A stretch of DNA of 64,000 bases from Desulfobacteraceae bacterium (GTDB lineage Bacteria; Desulfobacterota; Desulfobacteria; Desulfobacterales; Desulfosalsimonadaceae): assembly GCA_014237465.1 (NCBI GenBank), contig JABZFM010000006.1:124001-188000 (forward strand), written 5' to 3'. Below, piece after piece: positions 10,301 to 18,265 of this stretch (position 1 is its first letter; the number at the start of each line of letters is the position of its first letter). The notes beneath the pieces were generated by a model. It did no database searches and was not told the origin of the DNA. It worked only from the letters and a program-made list of their open reading frames with translations. A program made the position numbers and the translations under genes.

Positions 10301-10384
10301 ATTTCCGGATATAACGCCTATTTTGTGACTTTAAACAAGGACATGCAGCTGGAACTGATTGAACGAGCGGAATACGGGATGTAA
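7358..10384 (+). CDS. glycyl-radical enzyme with N-terminal SCP2-like domain
   Basis: A 1008-residue protein, about 150 residues longer than usual members. Residues about 30-135 resemble the SCP2 sterol/lipid-carrier fold (FKNGKVSVSK, VDTMLTFHSDGAVLKLLG, VLKGQLSPKGN). Residues about 160-1008 are a pyruvate formate-lyase-like barrel. The thiyl cysteine is Cys639 in SATGCVEPTLSG with Glu641 two residues on, the CxE pattern of glycerol, propanediol and hydroxyproline dehydratases and choline lyase. The radical glycine is Gly984 in VRISGYNAYF, 24 residues from the end. The ATG follows AGGAG. It is likely a C-O, C-N or C-S lyase or dehydratase acting on a hydrophobic substrate; the actual reaction is unknown. 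Confidence 0.93.
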   Translation: MFFFQPTTARIKFSPTNILLNTLLRVFAANFNFRPGLKKYLKSDQGWIDFTIGFRTDSGSVKAAVLFKNGKVSVSKIIPEKVDTMLTFHSDGAVLKLLGATPTEQIFMVLKGQLSPKGNQSYLNLFFFFLSLLLNSKQKKLMEKERKISKKELLKESPTAKTELSDDLIKRFGVRMKADTIDKNVKYLKDPFLSDYGLDNFPRVKKYLDIHFEVKPEVCPELPKLVTDWHKANGYETDKNGKPWNPLLRKAHAYKYLMENRKPLIRGNDLIAGTTTTKDIGVVVYPEGHGTMIWGELLTVPHRTLNPYDVSEETLNILHHEIFPFWSKRNFKEWVREEYDSPLCQQIDERFAIYFIWKSVTISHTIPDFPKLLSMGTSGIISEINDQMKSFAKNSNEKNTLEAMILCLEGLTAYSKNLAKTAASAAASENNPQRKAELEKLAKTCDQVVEKPARTLDEAVNAMWISWVGLHMESTNAGLSLGRLDQWLQPYFLADMEKLNSGPEQAKYIKHAVELIGCFYMRCTDHLPLTPDIANWVFGGSSSDQAITLGGVTPEGDDGVCDMTYIFLKVTEMLSIRDPNVNARFNPDKNSDTYLKRLCEVNLITSATPSMHNDNEVMASLEEFNYEIEDLRNWSATGCVEPTLSGKHIGHTNFQMMNMVAALEMALNNGKHPLLNWKLGPNTGEIGTGKINNDNIADKPFKTFDDFFNAFITQFKFIIDQSIEYNEMLAQAHQVIRPTPLLSSVIGDCISKGKDVTIGGAKYNSSGAALIGLADITDSLLVIKKLVYDDKKVSFADLKKAVDENFENDPALHAMVTKKVPLFGSGSDEAVAMADRIAKFAHDYYGSKKHYRGGKYTVGFWSMSNHVAYGTLTGALPSGRLSGKAFTPGLTPEPNASKNLLDNIRDVARLDTKNINNNIAFNVKVIPTPEDTREKTVNDMFSYVKTYFDLGGMQMQMNVVTSETLKDAMAHPENYRNLLVRISGYNAYFVTLNKDMQLELIERAEYGM

Positions 10385-11120
10385 TATCATGTGATGCCAT
10401 AAAATTATTGGGGGATGTTGAGTCTTTTAATCCCCATCTGCATATTATTGCAACAGGCGGCTGTTTTTTACGGAAACGGCATGTTCATCAAAGGGCTGGC
10501 GCCTGCCTCAAATGATCTTGAGGACGCCTTTTGCCTGGAAATATTCAAATTTCTCATAAAAAAATCGAATATTAACACGGAAAAATTTAAAGAAGACATA
10601 TAAATCCCCCCAAAAAAATATTACTGTAAACTAATTATTTCACCATCTTAACTTATTGATATTTTACAATCTATTTGTCGAATCGCCATCCCTGCTCACC
10701 AATCACTGTAACCTGATAGTCTACAAAAAATTTAAAATCCAAATTCAATCATTAAAAATTCCAAATAATTAATAATTATTACAAGCAATTAAAATCTGCC
10801 CCCCTAACAGATGCTTTGGCATATGTATTGCTTTAGTATTATTTAATACAGATTATATTTTTTATTTTACCCGTAATGTTTCAGGGCTGAAAACCATATC
10901 GGATACGACTGAATGAGAAAATAAAAAAAAATCTAATTCAATATAAAAATATTATTCAAAAATATATTGACATTATGTTCGGTCTCAGGTATTCACTTTT
11001 TCTTCGGTTTGTAACCGTTTAGGGAGATTCCGCCGCAATCGTTTCGACATACAATCACTTGTGTATTCCGGCGGAGCTTTTCGGTGACAATATAATAATA
11101 AGAAATAAGGAGGGGCGATC
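10385..11120. other. AT-rich intergenic region between two operons
   Basis: There is no convincing gene in this 736-bp stretch. Most of 10604-10975 is strongly AT-rich without coding pattern. TTGACA at 10967 is a possible -35 element for the downstream operon, but the matching -10 (TATTCA at 10990) is poor. A 62-codon open frame at 10415 was considered and not accepted. Confidence 0.6.
11005..11075 (+). promoter_or_regulatory. two stem-loops in the leader of the BKACE operon
   Basis: CGGTT-TGT-AACCG (11005-11017) is a perfect small hairpin. A second, larger inverted repeat pairs TCCGCCG (11029-11035) with CGGCGGA (11069-11075), with a possible inner stem ATACA/TGTAT. They end 45 bases before the BKACE start codon, so they would lie in its mRNA leader. 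No T-tract follows, so this is not a simple terminator. A regulatory role is inferred from structure only. Confidence 0.35.
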
Positions 11121-11975
11121 ATGACTAAAAAAGTAATCATCACTGCTGCATTATCAGGCGCGGGAACATTTAAAAACAACAATCCAGCCGTACCCTACAC
11201 CTCTGAAGAATTTGCTGAAGAGGCTGCTAAATGCTTCAAGGCCGGTGCCGCAATGGTTCATGTCCATGCACGTCAAGAAGACGGCATGCCGACCCATGAC
11301 GTGGAAAGAATCAGGGCGACCCACGATGCCATCAAGGACCGAACCCCGGAGCTTATCGTGAATTTAAGCTCGGCTGTTGGAATGGGAAAGACCCCTGAGC
11401 AAAGAATAACTCAGATCGTTGAAATCAAGCCTGAAATGGCATCTCTTAATACAAATACGATGAATTTCGGGATTGTGGATAGAAAATCAGGACAGGTTCT
11501 GGTGGACTATGTTTTTGAAAACACATTTACCATGCTTCAGGATTTTGGCAAAGCCATGGAGAAAAACGGCGTCAAACCGGAACTTGAAATTTATGATGCC
11601 GGCGGGCTTGATAATGTTCTTTTGATTATGAAGCAGGATATATTTTCATCCCCGATGAATTTTAATTTTGTATGGGGGGTTGCCGGCGGCCAACGGTTCA
11701 GGCCCGAAGCCTTTGTTACACTTGTAAATGCCCTGCCGCCCAATGCGAACTATACAACATGCGGGGTTGGAAATGATGAATTTCCGGCAATTATGCAGTC
11801 GTGCCTGATGAACGGCCATATGAGGGTAGGGCTTGAAGACAATGTCAAAGTGCCCAACGGAGAGCTTGCAAAAGGAAACTATGAGCTGGTGGAATGGGCG
11901 GTAAGAATTGCTGAGATAATGGGCAAGGAACCGGCAACACCTGATGAAGCAAGGAAAATAATGGGACTGGGATAA
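11121..11975 (+). CDS. beta-keto acid cleavage enzyme (BKACE/DUF849 family)
   Basis: A 284-residue TIM-barrel enzyme of the 3-keto-5-aminohexanoate cleavage family, which uses a metal ion to split a beta-keto acid with acetyl-CoA, giving acetoacetate and a new CoA ester. The family metal ligands are visible in MVHVHAR (two histidines) and in the late VGLEDN (glutamate), and the N-terminus VIITAALSGAG is characteristic. AAGGAGGGG gives a strong ribosome site. It leads a run with CoA-transferase genes, as lysine-fermentation genes do, but the other lysine genes are absent here. The substrate is therefore open; DUF849 members accept many side chains. Confidence 0.9.
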   Translation: MTKKVIITAALSGAGTFKNNNPAVPYTSEEFAEEAAKCFKAGAAMVHVHARQEDGMPTHDVERIRATHDAIKDRTPELIVNLSSAVGMGKTPEQRITQIVEIKPEMASLNTNTMNFGIVDRKSGQVLVDYVFENTFTMLQDFGKAMEKNGVKPELEIYDAGGLDNVLLIMKQDIFSSPMNFNFVWGVAGGQRFRPEAFVTLVNALPPNANYTTCGVGNDEFPAIMQSCLMNGHMRVGLEDNVKVPNGELAKGNYELVEWAVRIAEIMGKEPATPDEARKIMGLG

Positions 11976-12023
11976 AATAGATAAGCGAACCCTCAGAGTT
12001 GAAATTTTGTAAGGAGGATCATT

Positions 12024-13013
12024 TTGGATATTATAGATCAAGGCCAGGGAACACTGTTTGCGGATCCGGATCCGGACAAGGCCAGGGAGTTTTTCCGGGC
12101 AAAAAATCGTAAGATGGAAAACAAGGTTATGAATCTTAAAGATGCCATCACAAAATATGTTCATGACGGTGACTATTTGGCAATAGGAGGATTCGGGGCC
12201 AACAGAACCCCTGTTGCGGCATGTCACGAAATTGTCCGGCAGGGAAGGAAAAATATGGGATTTGCAGGGCATACGGCAACCCATGATATGGAAATACTAA
12301 GTGCGGGAGAAATTTACAATCGGCTTGATGTGGCTTATGTCGTGGGACTCGAAGCACGAGGGCTATCCCCCTGTTCCCGCAGCTATCTTGAATCCGGCAA
12401 GGTCAAGGTTACGGAATGGACCAACTACAGTCTTACTGCAAGATTAAAGGCTGCGGCAATGGGTGTGCCCTATGTCCCCATAAGGAATATAATGGGAACG
12501 GATACATTAAAATACAGCGCCGCAAAAACAACAAAGTGTCCGTATACCGGGAAAAAGGTTGTGCTTATGCCGGCCCTTTATCCCGATGTTTCAATCATAC
12601 ACGTGCATGAGGCGGATGTCTTTGGGAACTCAAAATTTAGGGGGATAGCTGTATCCGACCTGGATCTGGCCAACGCCACCAGGCGCTTAATCATTACAAC
12701 CGAGAGGTTGATCCGCCACGATGAGATCACAATAAATCCGTCTTTAACCCGCATTCCGTATATTCTTGTCGATGCCGTCTGCGAAGTTCCGTTTGGGGCA
12801 TATCCCGGAACCATGCCGTATGAGTATTTTTCAGACGAGGACCACCTGAGGGAATGGATGGCTGTTGAAAAGGACCATGAGAAATTCAAGGAGTTTTTAA
12901 GCCGCAACATATTTGATTGCAAGGACCACGATGAGTACATCGCCAGAAACGGTGGGCCAAAAAAAATGCGTGAACTCAGAGCCAAAGAATTGCTTTTACA
13001 TAAGGAGGTTTGA
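12024..13013 (+). CDS. CoA-transferase, alpha subunit (GctA-like)
   Basis: A 329-residue class I CoA-transferase subunit resembling glutaconate CoA-transferase A. Landmarks are DYLAIGGFGANRTPVA near residue 55 and IIHVHEADVFGNSKF in the middle. With the next gene it would move CoA between acyl-CoA and a free acid, for instance activating the substrate or product of the BKACE step. The likely start is TTG at 12024, preceded by AAGGAGG; the frame has no better placed ATG. Its stop is 2 bases before the start of the beta subunit. Confidence 0.88.
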   Translation: MDIIDQGQGTLFADPDPDKAREFFRAKNRKMENKVMNLKDAITKYVHDGDYLAIGGFGANRTPVAACHEIVRQGRKNMGFAGHTATHDMEILSAGEIYNRLDVAYVVGLEARGLSPCSRSYLESGKVKVTEWTNYSLTARLKAAAMGVPYVPIRNIMGTDTLKYSAAKTTKCPYTGKKVVLMPALYPDVSIIHVHEADVFGNSKFRGIAVSDLDLANATRRLIITTERLIRHDEITINPSLTRIPYILVDAVCEVPFGAYPGTMPYEYFSDEDHLREWMAVEKDHEKFKEFLSRNIFDCKDHDEYIARNGGPKKMRELRAKELLLHKEV

Positions 13014-13015
13014 TT

Positions 13016-13786
13016 GTGACAGAATATACTGAAATTGAAATGATGATATGCGTTGCAGCCAGAGAGCTCGAAAACGGCGCCACCGTCGGTGTCGGAACCG
13101 GAGCCCCATGCGCGGCTTCAATGCTTGCGCAAAAAACATCCGCGCCGGATCTGGTAATTATTTTTGAGGCAGGCGGAATATGTCCGGAGCTTCCTGAAAT
13201 GCCCATATCCGTCGGAGATTCCCGAACGTTTTATAAAGCAGCCATGGCCGGAAGTATGGGGGATACAATGGAGGCCTGCTCAAGAGGTTTGGTTGATTAT
13301 ACTTTTTTAGGCGGCGCACAGATCGACATGTACGGCAACCTGAATTCGACCATCATCGGTACTGATCATCAAAAACCCAAAGTCCGGCTTCCAGGCAGCG
13401 GCGGCGCCAATGATTTTGCATCATTTTGCTGGCGGATGATGGTAATAACGCCCCAGGATAAACGTAGATTTGTGGAAAAGCTCGACTTTAGAACCACTCC
13501 CGGGTGGCTTGAGGGTGGTAACTCCAGGGATGAGTCAGGGCTGCCGCTTGGCAGTGGACCTTACAAGATTATTACCAATATGGCGGTTATGGATTTCGAA
13601 CCGGAAACCAAACGAATGCGTGTTATTTCCATCAATCAGGGATATTCATTAACAGATGTTCAGGAAAACTGCGGGTTCGAACTGCTTACGGCATCCAATA
13701 TGGTGGAGACACTGCCCCCGCAGGAAAATGAACTTCACATATTAAGGGAAGAGGTTGACCCATATCGCTATGTGATCGGCAGGTAG
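13016..13786 (+). CDS. CoA-transferase, beta subunit (GctB-like)
   Basis: A 256-residue partner of the preceding subunit. It has VGVGTGAPCAASMLA, then IIFEAGGICPE, whose glutamate sits where GctB-type enzymes carry the residue that forms the CoA thioester, and the segment FLGGAQIDMYGNLNST. The GTG at 13016 is favoured over the TTG at 13010 because AAGGAGG (13002-13008) is correctly spaced only for the former. It is followed after 15 bases by the acetyl-CoA hydrolase/transferase gene. Confidence 0.87.
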   Translation: MTEYTEIEMMICVAARELENGATVGVGTGAPCAASMLAQKTSAPDLVIIFEAGGICPELPEMPISVGDSRTFYKAAMAGSMGDTMEACSRGLVDYTFLGGAQIDMYGNLNSTIIGTDHQKPKVRLPGSGGANDFASFCWRMMVITPQDKRRFVEKLDFRTTPGWLEGGNSRDESGLPLGSGPYKIITNMAVMDFEPETKRMRVISINQGYSLTDVQENCGFELLTASNMVETLPPQENELHILREEVDPYRYVIGR

Positions 13787-13801
13787 CAAAGAGGCCCATC
13801 C

Positions 13802-15694
13802 ATGTTAGAAACTTCAAATGGTAATTCGCAGCAGTCCTGGCTGGAAGCTTTCGGTGGAGACAAGCAGGTCAGCGCTGAAACGGCCATATCCAAAATCAAA
13901 AACGGAAGCCGGATATTCATCGGCACGGGATGCGGTGAACCCCAGCATCTGATCAAGTCCATGGTGAATGATCACAGCAAGAAAAACATGATCATTTATC
14001 AGATGCTGTCCATCACCCTGGCCGATTATATGGACGACGAATCGTTCCTGAAACGGTTTGCCCTGAAGCTTTTTTTTATCAGCCGGCCACTTCGCAAAGC
14101 TGCTTTTGAAGGTAAACTCGACTATATCCCGGCATATCTGTCGCAAATACCGGGCCTGTTTGCCAGCCAACGGATCGGTCTGGATGTGGCCCTGATTCAG
14201 GTAAGTCCGCCGGATCGTTTCGGATACTGCAGCCTTGGCGTTTCGGTGGATATCACCCGTTCCGGCATTGAGAATGCCAAATTGGTCATTGCCCAGGTAA
14301 ACCCCCAAATGCCGCGAACCTGGGGGGACAGTTTTGTACATGTTGACGAAATCGACTACCTGGTTTTTCATGAAGAACCGCTGGTTGAAGGTCTGAAAGA
14401 TATATTGGATAATGATATCTCCCGCCGGATCGGTCATTATGTTTCCCAGCTGATCGGAGATGGCGCAACCATCCAGATTGGTTTTGGACAGTTGCCGTAT
14501 ACGATTCTGAAATATCTGGAAAACAAGAAAGATTTAGGGCTCCACACCCAGCTGATCACGGACGGGTTATTGCCGCTTTTTGAAAAAGGCGTTATCACCA
14601 ATCGTAAAAAAAGCCTGCTGCCCGGGCGCGTGGTTGCCTCCATGTGCATGGGTACCAAGAAGATTTACGACTACATTAACAACAACCCCATCTTCTATTT
14701 CAGGTCATCCGAATTTGTAAACGATCCAACGGTAATTGCACGGAACGACAACATGGTTTCCATCAGCTCGGCTTTGGAAGTGGATTTGACCGGACAGGTA
14801 TCCACGGATTCGATTGGTTACCTTTTTTACAGCGGGATTGGTGATCAGGTCGATTTCCTGCGGGGAACCGCCATGTCAAAGAATGGTTTTTCCATCATCG
14901 CTCTTCCTTCTACGGCTCAGGATGGTCAGCTTTCACGTATTGTTTCTTCTTTAAGCGAAGGCGCCGGAGTCGCCACTACCCGCGGAGATATCAATTTTAT
15001 TGTCACTGAATATGGTATTGCCGAACTACAGGGAAAGAGCATCTATCAGCGGGTGATTGAAATGGCCCAGATCGCCCATCCCAAATTCAGGGAGGACTTG
15101 ATCAAGGTCGCCAAAAAACATCACTATATTTTTAAAGGCCAGCTTCCCCCGGCCAAAGAGGATTTACTGTTTCTTGAAAACTACAAAAGCAGCCTGCTGC
15201 TTCCCAATGGTAAAACCATAAATTTTCGTCCGATACTTCCTTCAGATGAATTATCATCGCGTAATTTTATCTACTCATTGAAGAAAGAAACATTGTATCA
15301 AAGATTCTTCAGCGAATTCATTTCTCATAAAATAGTCAATAAGCAATGGGCCCTTATAGATTATCATAACAATATGGCGATTATCGGCCTGGTGCAGAGA
15401 GGCGGGCATAAGGAAATCATGGCCATTGGGTCATATGCCAAAATGAATGAGACCACCGTTGAAGTCGGTTTTGTCGTAAGAGAGGATTTCCAGGGAGTTG
15501 GTATCTGCAGTTATGTGTTAAAGGTGCTTGAGAAGATTGCCAAAGAAAACGGATTTTCTAAATTTTCGGCAACCGTGCTTCGCAGTAACAAGAATATGCA
15601 AAATGTATTTCAAAAAAGATTCCCTGATGCCCAGTTTAAATATGATGGTTCTGAAGTCTATGTGACAATGAATCTTGCAGAAGCGGCTGATTAG
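13802..15694 (+). CDS. acetyl-CoA hydrolase/transferase-like protein fused to a GNAT domain
   Basis: A 630-residue two-domain protein. Residues about 20-440 match the acetyl-CoA hydrolase/4-hydroxybutyrate CoA-transferase family (IQIGFGQLPYTIL, NDNMVSISSALEVDLTGQVS, GIGDQVDFLRGTAMSKNG, FIVTEYGIAEL). Residues about 465-625 form a GNAT acetyltransferase domain (VEVGFVVREDFQGVGICSYV). The position where I expect the catalytic glutamate of the family (pattern HTEM/L-xSDG) reads LHTQLITDG, so Gln250 replaces Glu; transferase activity is therefore in doubt. It closes the BKACE operon. The fusion resembles acyl-CoA-sensing or protein-acylating enzymes. Confidence 0.85.
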   Translation: MLETSNGNSQQSWLEAFGGDKQVSAETAISKIKNGSRIFIGTGCGEPQHLIKSMVNDHSKKNMIIYQMLSITLADYMDDESFLKRFALKLFFISRPLRKAAFEGKLDYIPAYLSQIPGLFASQRIGLDVALIQVSPPDRFGYCSLGVSVDITRSGIENAKLVIAQVNPQMPRTWGDSFVHVDEIDYLVFHEEPLVEGLKDILDNDISRRIGHYVSQLIGDGATIQIGFGQLPYTILKYLENKKDLGLHTQLITDGLLPLFEKGVITNRKKSLLPGRVVASMCMGTKKIYDYINNNPIFYFRSSEFVNDPTVIARNDNMVSISSALEVDLTGQVSTDSIGYLFYSGIGDQVDFLRGTAMSKNGFSIIALPSTAQDGQLSRIVSSLSEGAGVATTRGDINFIVTEYGIAELQGKSIYQRVIEMAQIAHPKFREDLIKVAKKHHYIFKGQLPPAKEDLLFLENYKSSLLLPNGKTINFRPILPSDELSSRNFIYSLKKETLYQRFFSEFISHKIVNKQWALIDYHNNMAIIGLVQRGGHKEIMAIGSYAKMNETTVEVGFVVREDFQGVGICSYVLKVLEKIAKENGFSKFSATVLRSNKNMQNVFQKRFPDAQFKYDGSEVYVTMNLAEAAD

Positions 15695-15853
15695 CGGTTG
15701 TCCGCAAGCATTACTGCAGCAATGATCTCAGATAATCCATTTTTTCAGCGCCTGACGCAGCTGGGCAGACAGGGCTCCGATACTTTCAACATCTGGATAA
15801 CATAGGTGTTTTATTTTTTTATTCAATTATTTTAGGCTATTATTACGAAATTA

Positions 15854-16048
15854 AGTAACCTCTCAATAAACCAGGGCAAAACGTTGATTCAGTATCTGGC
15901 TGGAATAAACCCCGCCACTACGATATTTATCGTAAAACTGTGTAGCGGAGGTCTTTAGACCTCCATTTGTAACTGACTTATGGAAGGCTAAAGCCTTCCG
16001 CTACATTGAGTTATATGTGAAATGACATATTATAGCCCAGACTTATTG
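15854..16048. repeat. family B element, copy B1 (inverted and one-end truncated)
   Basis: About 195 bp that match the reverse complement of the element at 47423-47627. The left end reads GTAACCTCTCAATAAA. The interior holds two hairpins (GGAGGTCTTTAGACCTCC and GGAAGGCTAAAGCCTTCC) enclosed by GTAG and CTAC. The right terminal repeat is cut after ACTTATTG, where the sequence joins the methyltransferase pseudogene. The rest of the 15695-15853 gap shows no gene. Confidence 0.85.
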
Positions 16049-16775
16049 TTCTTCAGCCCATTCCGGGAACAGTTTCGGGAAAGGCGCATAGCGTTCCAAT
16101 GGCTCATAATTGTAACGCCACTTTTCAAATGCCATATTTTTCCACTGCGCTGGCGGAAACAGCCCTCTAATTCTGTCTATATCGGCCATAATGAACATTT
16201 CATGCCCATGAAAGTGCATGGGCACATCAAAATACACCTGCCCCCCAGGTTTTAACACCCGAAAATTTCTGCCATGCACTCCTTATAATCTGATGGCTCT
16301 CTGAGTCCGCCAGTGGATTTTTGCCCCCAGTGCGCAATGGTTTGAACGCCACAAATAATATCAAAGGTTTTGTCGGAAAAGAAAATTTCAGTCGCACGAC
16401 CATAACCACCGCGGCCAAATACCGGCACCTTGCTCTTTGGTTGCAGGGGATCAATGCCCGTCCATACGCCACCGCTGCGTTTGATGAGGTTTTTTGCCAG
16501 AGCAAACCGACCAAAACCTATTTCGAGTACATTCTTATCCCTGCAATCGTACAGGTGGGCTTCAATACTTGAGACAACACACTTTCTAAGCGGGGTGCCG
16601 AAATTAACCGTACAAGCTTTTTTTACTGCCTCAAACCTTGGGCAATGCCGGCAACGGTACGAATGCCTGATTCATCTTCGCGCCAATAGACATCACCCCA
16701 TAATCGTTTCATCACCTCTGGATTTGCAACAAGACTGTGCCACCGTTTGCGCAGAGAGTTGAATGCACTATGCAT
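16043..16775 (-). pseudogene. class I SAM-dependent methyltransferase, frameshifted
   Basis: Read on the minus strand from the ATG at 16775, the protein begins MHSAFNSLRKRWHSLVANPE, is knocked out of frame near 16625 (an AAAAAA run), resumes with NVLEIGFGRFALAKNLI (the SAM-binding loop), is shifted again near 16270, and resumes with FRVLKPGGQVYFDVPMHFHG. Three frames together give one methyltransferase of about 240 residues. The final TAA lies in the end of repeat B1, which appears to have removed the true 3' end. Sequencing error could explain one shift but hardly two plus the junction. Confidence 0.8.
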
Positions 16776-16981
16776 TATTCTGATCGCTCCTTTTAGAACT
16801 GATTCAAAAACTTTTCATATCTTATCAAAATATGTTAAATGATTCTATCGAAAAAAAATCGAAAAAATCCCTTTGATCAAGACGTGGTGTAAAAAAATTC
16901 TTCCAAAATACATCGAATGAATTATGATGGCTTTTACATCACTTCGATGAAATCCATGTTCACACATTTTAGGAGAAAACC

Positions 16982-17497
16982 ATGAAACACAGGACACACA
17001 GTCTGTATCTTTTGACTTTATTGACTTTAATTTGTCTTCCCGTAATTTGCGATGCCTTTCGGATGGTTTCCGGTCAGATTACCCAGGCAGGTATTTATGA
17101 AGCAGAATCCATTGAAAAGGTTAAAGCACCGGAAACAACCACCGGATATACGACTAACGCAACCGGATTGAAACTTGTTAAAACCACGGATACCATCCCT
17201 GCGAAACTCGGATTATCCTTTGGGTTTGAATATGTGCTAATCGGCCTGGAACCCAATAAAAACTTCAGACTCAAAAAAATTATTTCTCATCCAAAAATCA
17301 CCAAACCGGATGGCAGTGTTTCTGAAGGCTATGAAATGATGATCACAAAAAAAGCAGATGCCTTCGGCACCATAAAAGATATATCCGGGTATATATTTAA
17401 CAATGATTATGAAATTCAACCCGGGGAATGGAAATTCACGCTGATGTATGAAGATGAAAAGCTGATTGAAAAAACTTTTGTTGTTGTCAAGGAATAA
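16982..17497 (+). CDS. DUF3859-like secreted protein
   Basis: A 171-residue protein with a signal peptide (LYLLTLLTLICLPVICDAF, cleavage probably near residue 25). The mature part has TDTIPAKLGLSFGFEYVLIG and YEIQPGEWKFTLMYEDE, which resemble DUF3859 proteins, beta-rich periplasmic proteins of unknown role. AGGAGAA precedes the ATG. It appears to be a single-gene unit. No function can be assigned. Confidence 0.75.
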   Translation: MKHRTHSLYLLTLLTLICLPVICDAFRMVSGQITQAGIYEAESIEKVKAPETTTGYTTNATGLKLVKTTDTIPAKLGLSFGFEYVLIGLEPNKNFRLKKIISHPKITKPDGSVSEGYEMMITKKADAFGTIKDISGYIFNNDYEIQPGEWKFTLMYEDEKLIEKTFVVVKE

Positions 17498-17698
17498 CCA
17501 CAGGCACACTGATCAGGATGCAGGGGCAAAGAAAATAGTCGGTGCCGGAGAAATCAGAATCTCCCCCCTTCCTGTTTGCCGTAAACCGGAAGTCAAAAAA
17601 ATACCTGTCAAAAAAAATACCTACGCATTTTCAGAAAATTCTGGTAATCTTAACATATAATCTTCTTATCGTGAAAAAACATGAAAGGAGGGTTCATC

Positions 17699-17995
17699 AT
17701 GTCTGTAAAAATTTTCATTAAACGAAAATTCCCAAAAGGCCGGGAAAAAGAACTTTTTAAATGCATCCGTTCCATCAGAAGCCTTGTCCCCAAGCAATCC
17801 GGGTATATTTCAGGTGAATACCTCAGATCAATCGAAGATGCGAATGAAATTGTCACCATCAGCACCTGGTTCTCCCATGATGACTGGGTGGCCTGGTTTA
17901 ACAGCGATCAGCGAAAAAAAATCCAGGCCAAAATTGATGCGATTGACGGAGTGACATCCGAACACACAGTGTACAGATACATTAAAACCCGCTAA
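17699..17995 (+). CDS. ABM-type (antibiotic biosynthesis monooxygenase fold) small protein
   Basis: A 98-residue ferredoxin-like-fold protein of the ABM/HmoA kind, with GYISGEYLRSIEDANEIVTI followed by STWFSHDDWVAWF. These are small dimeric proteins that include haem-degrading and quinol monooxygenases, but many have no known reaction. The start is set at 17699 because AAAGGAGGG precedes it; an in-frame ATG at 17681 lies upstream of that site. It stands alone. Confidence 0.75.
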   Translation: MSVKIFIKRKFPKGREKELFKCIRSIRSLVPKQSGYISGEYLRSIEDANEIVTISTWFSHDDWVAWFNSDQRKKIQAKIDAIDGVTSEHTVYRYIKTR

Positions 17996-18265
17996 CTAGT
18001 GCCCGACCGAAAACCGCCAATTATGTAATTTAAGATCCGGGTGCATAAACCACAGGTGCCAAATATTTCAGGCCAACCCGGTAAGACCGGTGCTATATCA
18101 AAACAAGGCTTTGATAAAAATATCATGGTGCGATAAGAATATCATAATACCTGGATAAATCAGGACCGGCCGTATTTTCTATTGACTCGCCGAACAAATA
18201 TATTTTATGTCCTGAAGGACATGGCCTGAATACGATCCCATAAAAACGGTATAAGGAGACCCGAC

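Noticed and set aside
10415-10603. 62-codon open frame after the glycyl-radical enzyme gene
   Set aside because: Residue pattern is not protein-like beyond the first hydrophobic stretch, there is only a GGGGG tract very close to the ATG, and no family is recognised.
15695-15853. Search for a structural RNA or tRNA downstream of the BKACE operon
   Set aside because: No cloverleaf or conserved RNA pattern was found here or in the other gaps of the window.
17466-17660. 64-codon frame overlapping the end of the DUF3859-like gene
   Set aside because: It is an overlapping out-of-frame reading of the gene end, with low-complexity basic residues and no start signal.
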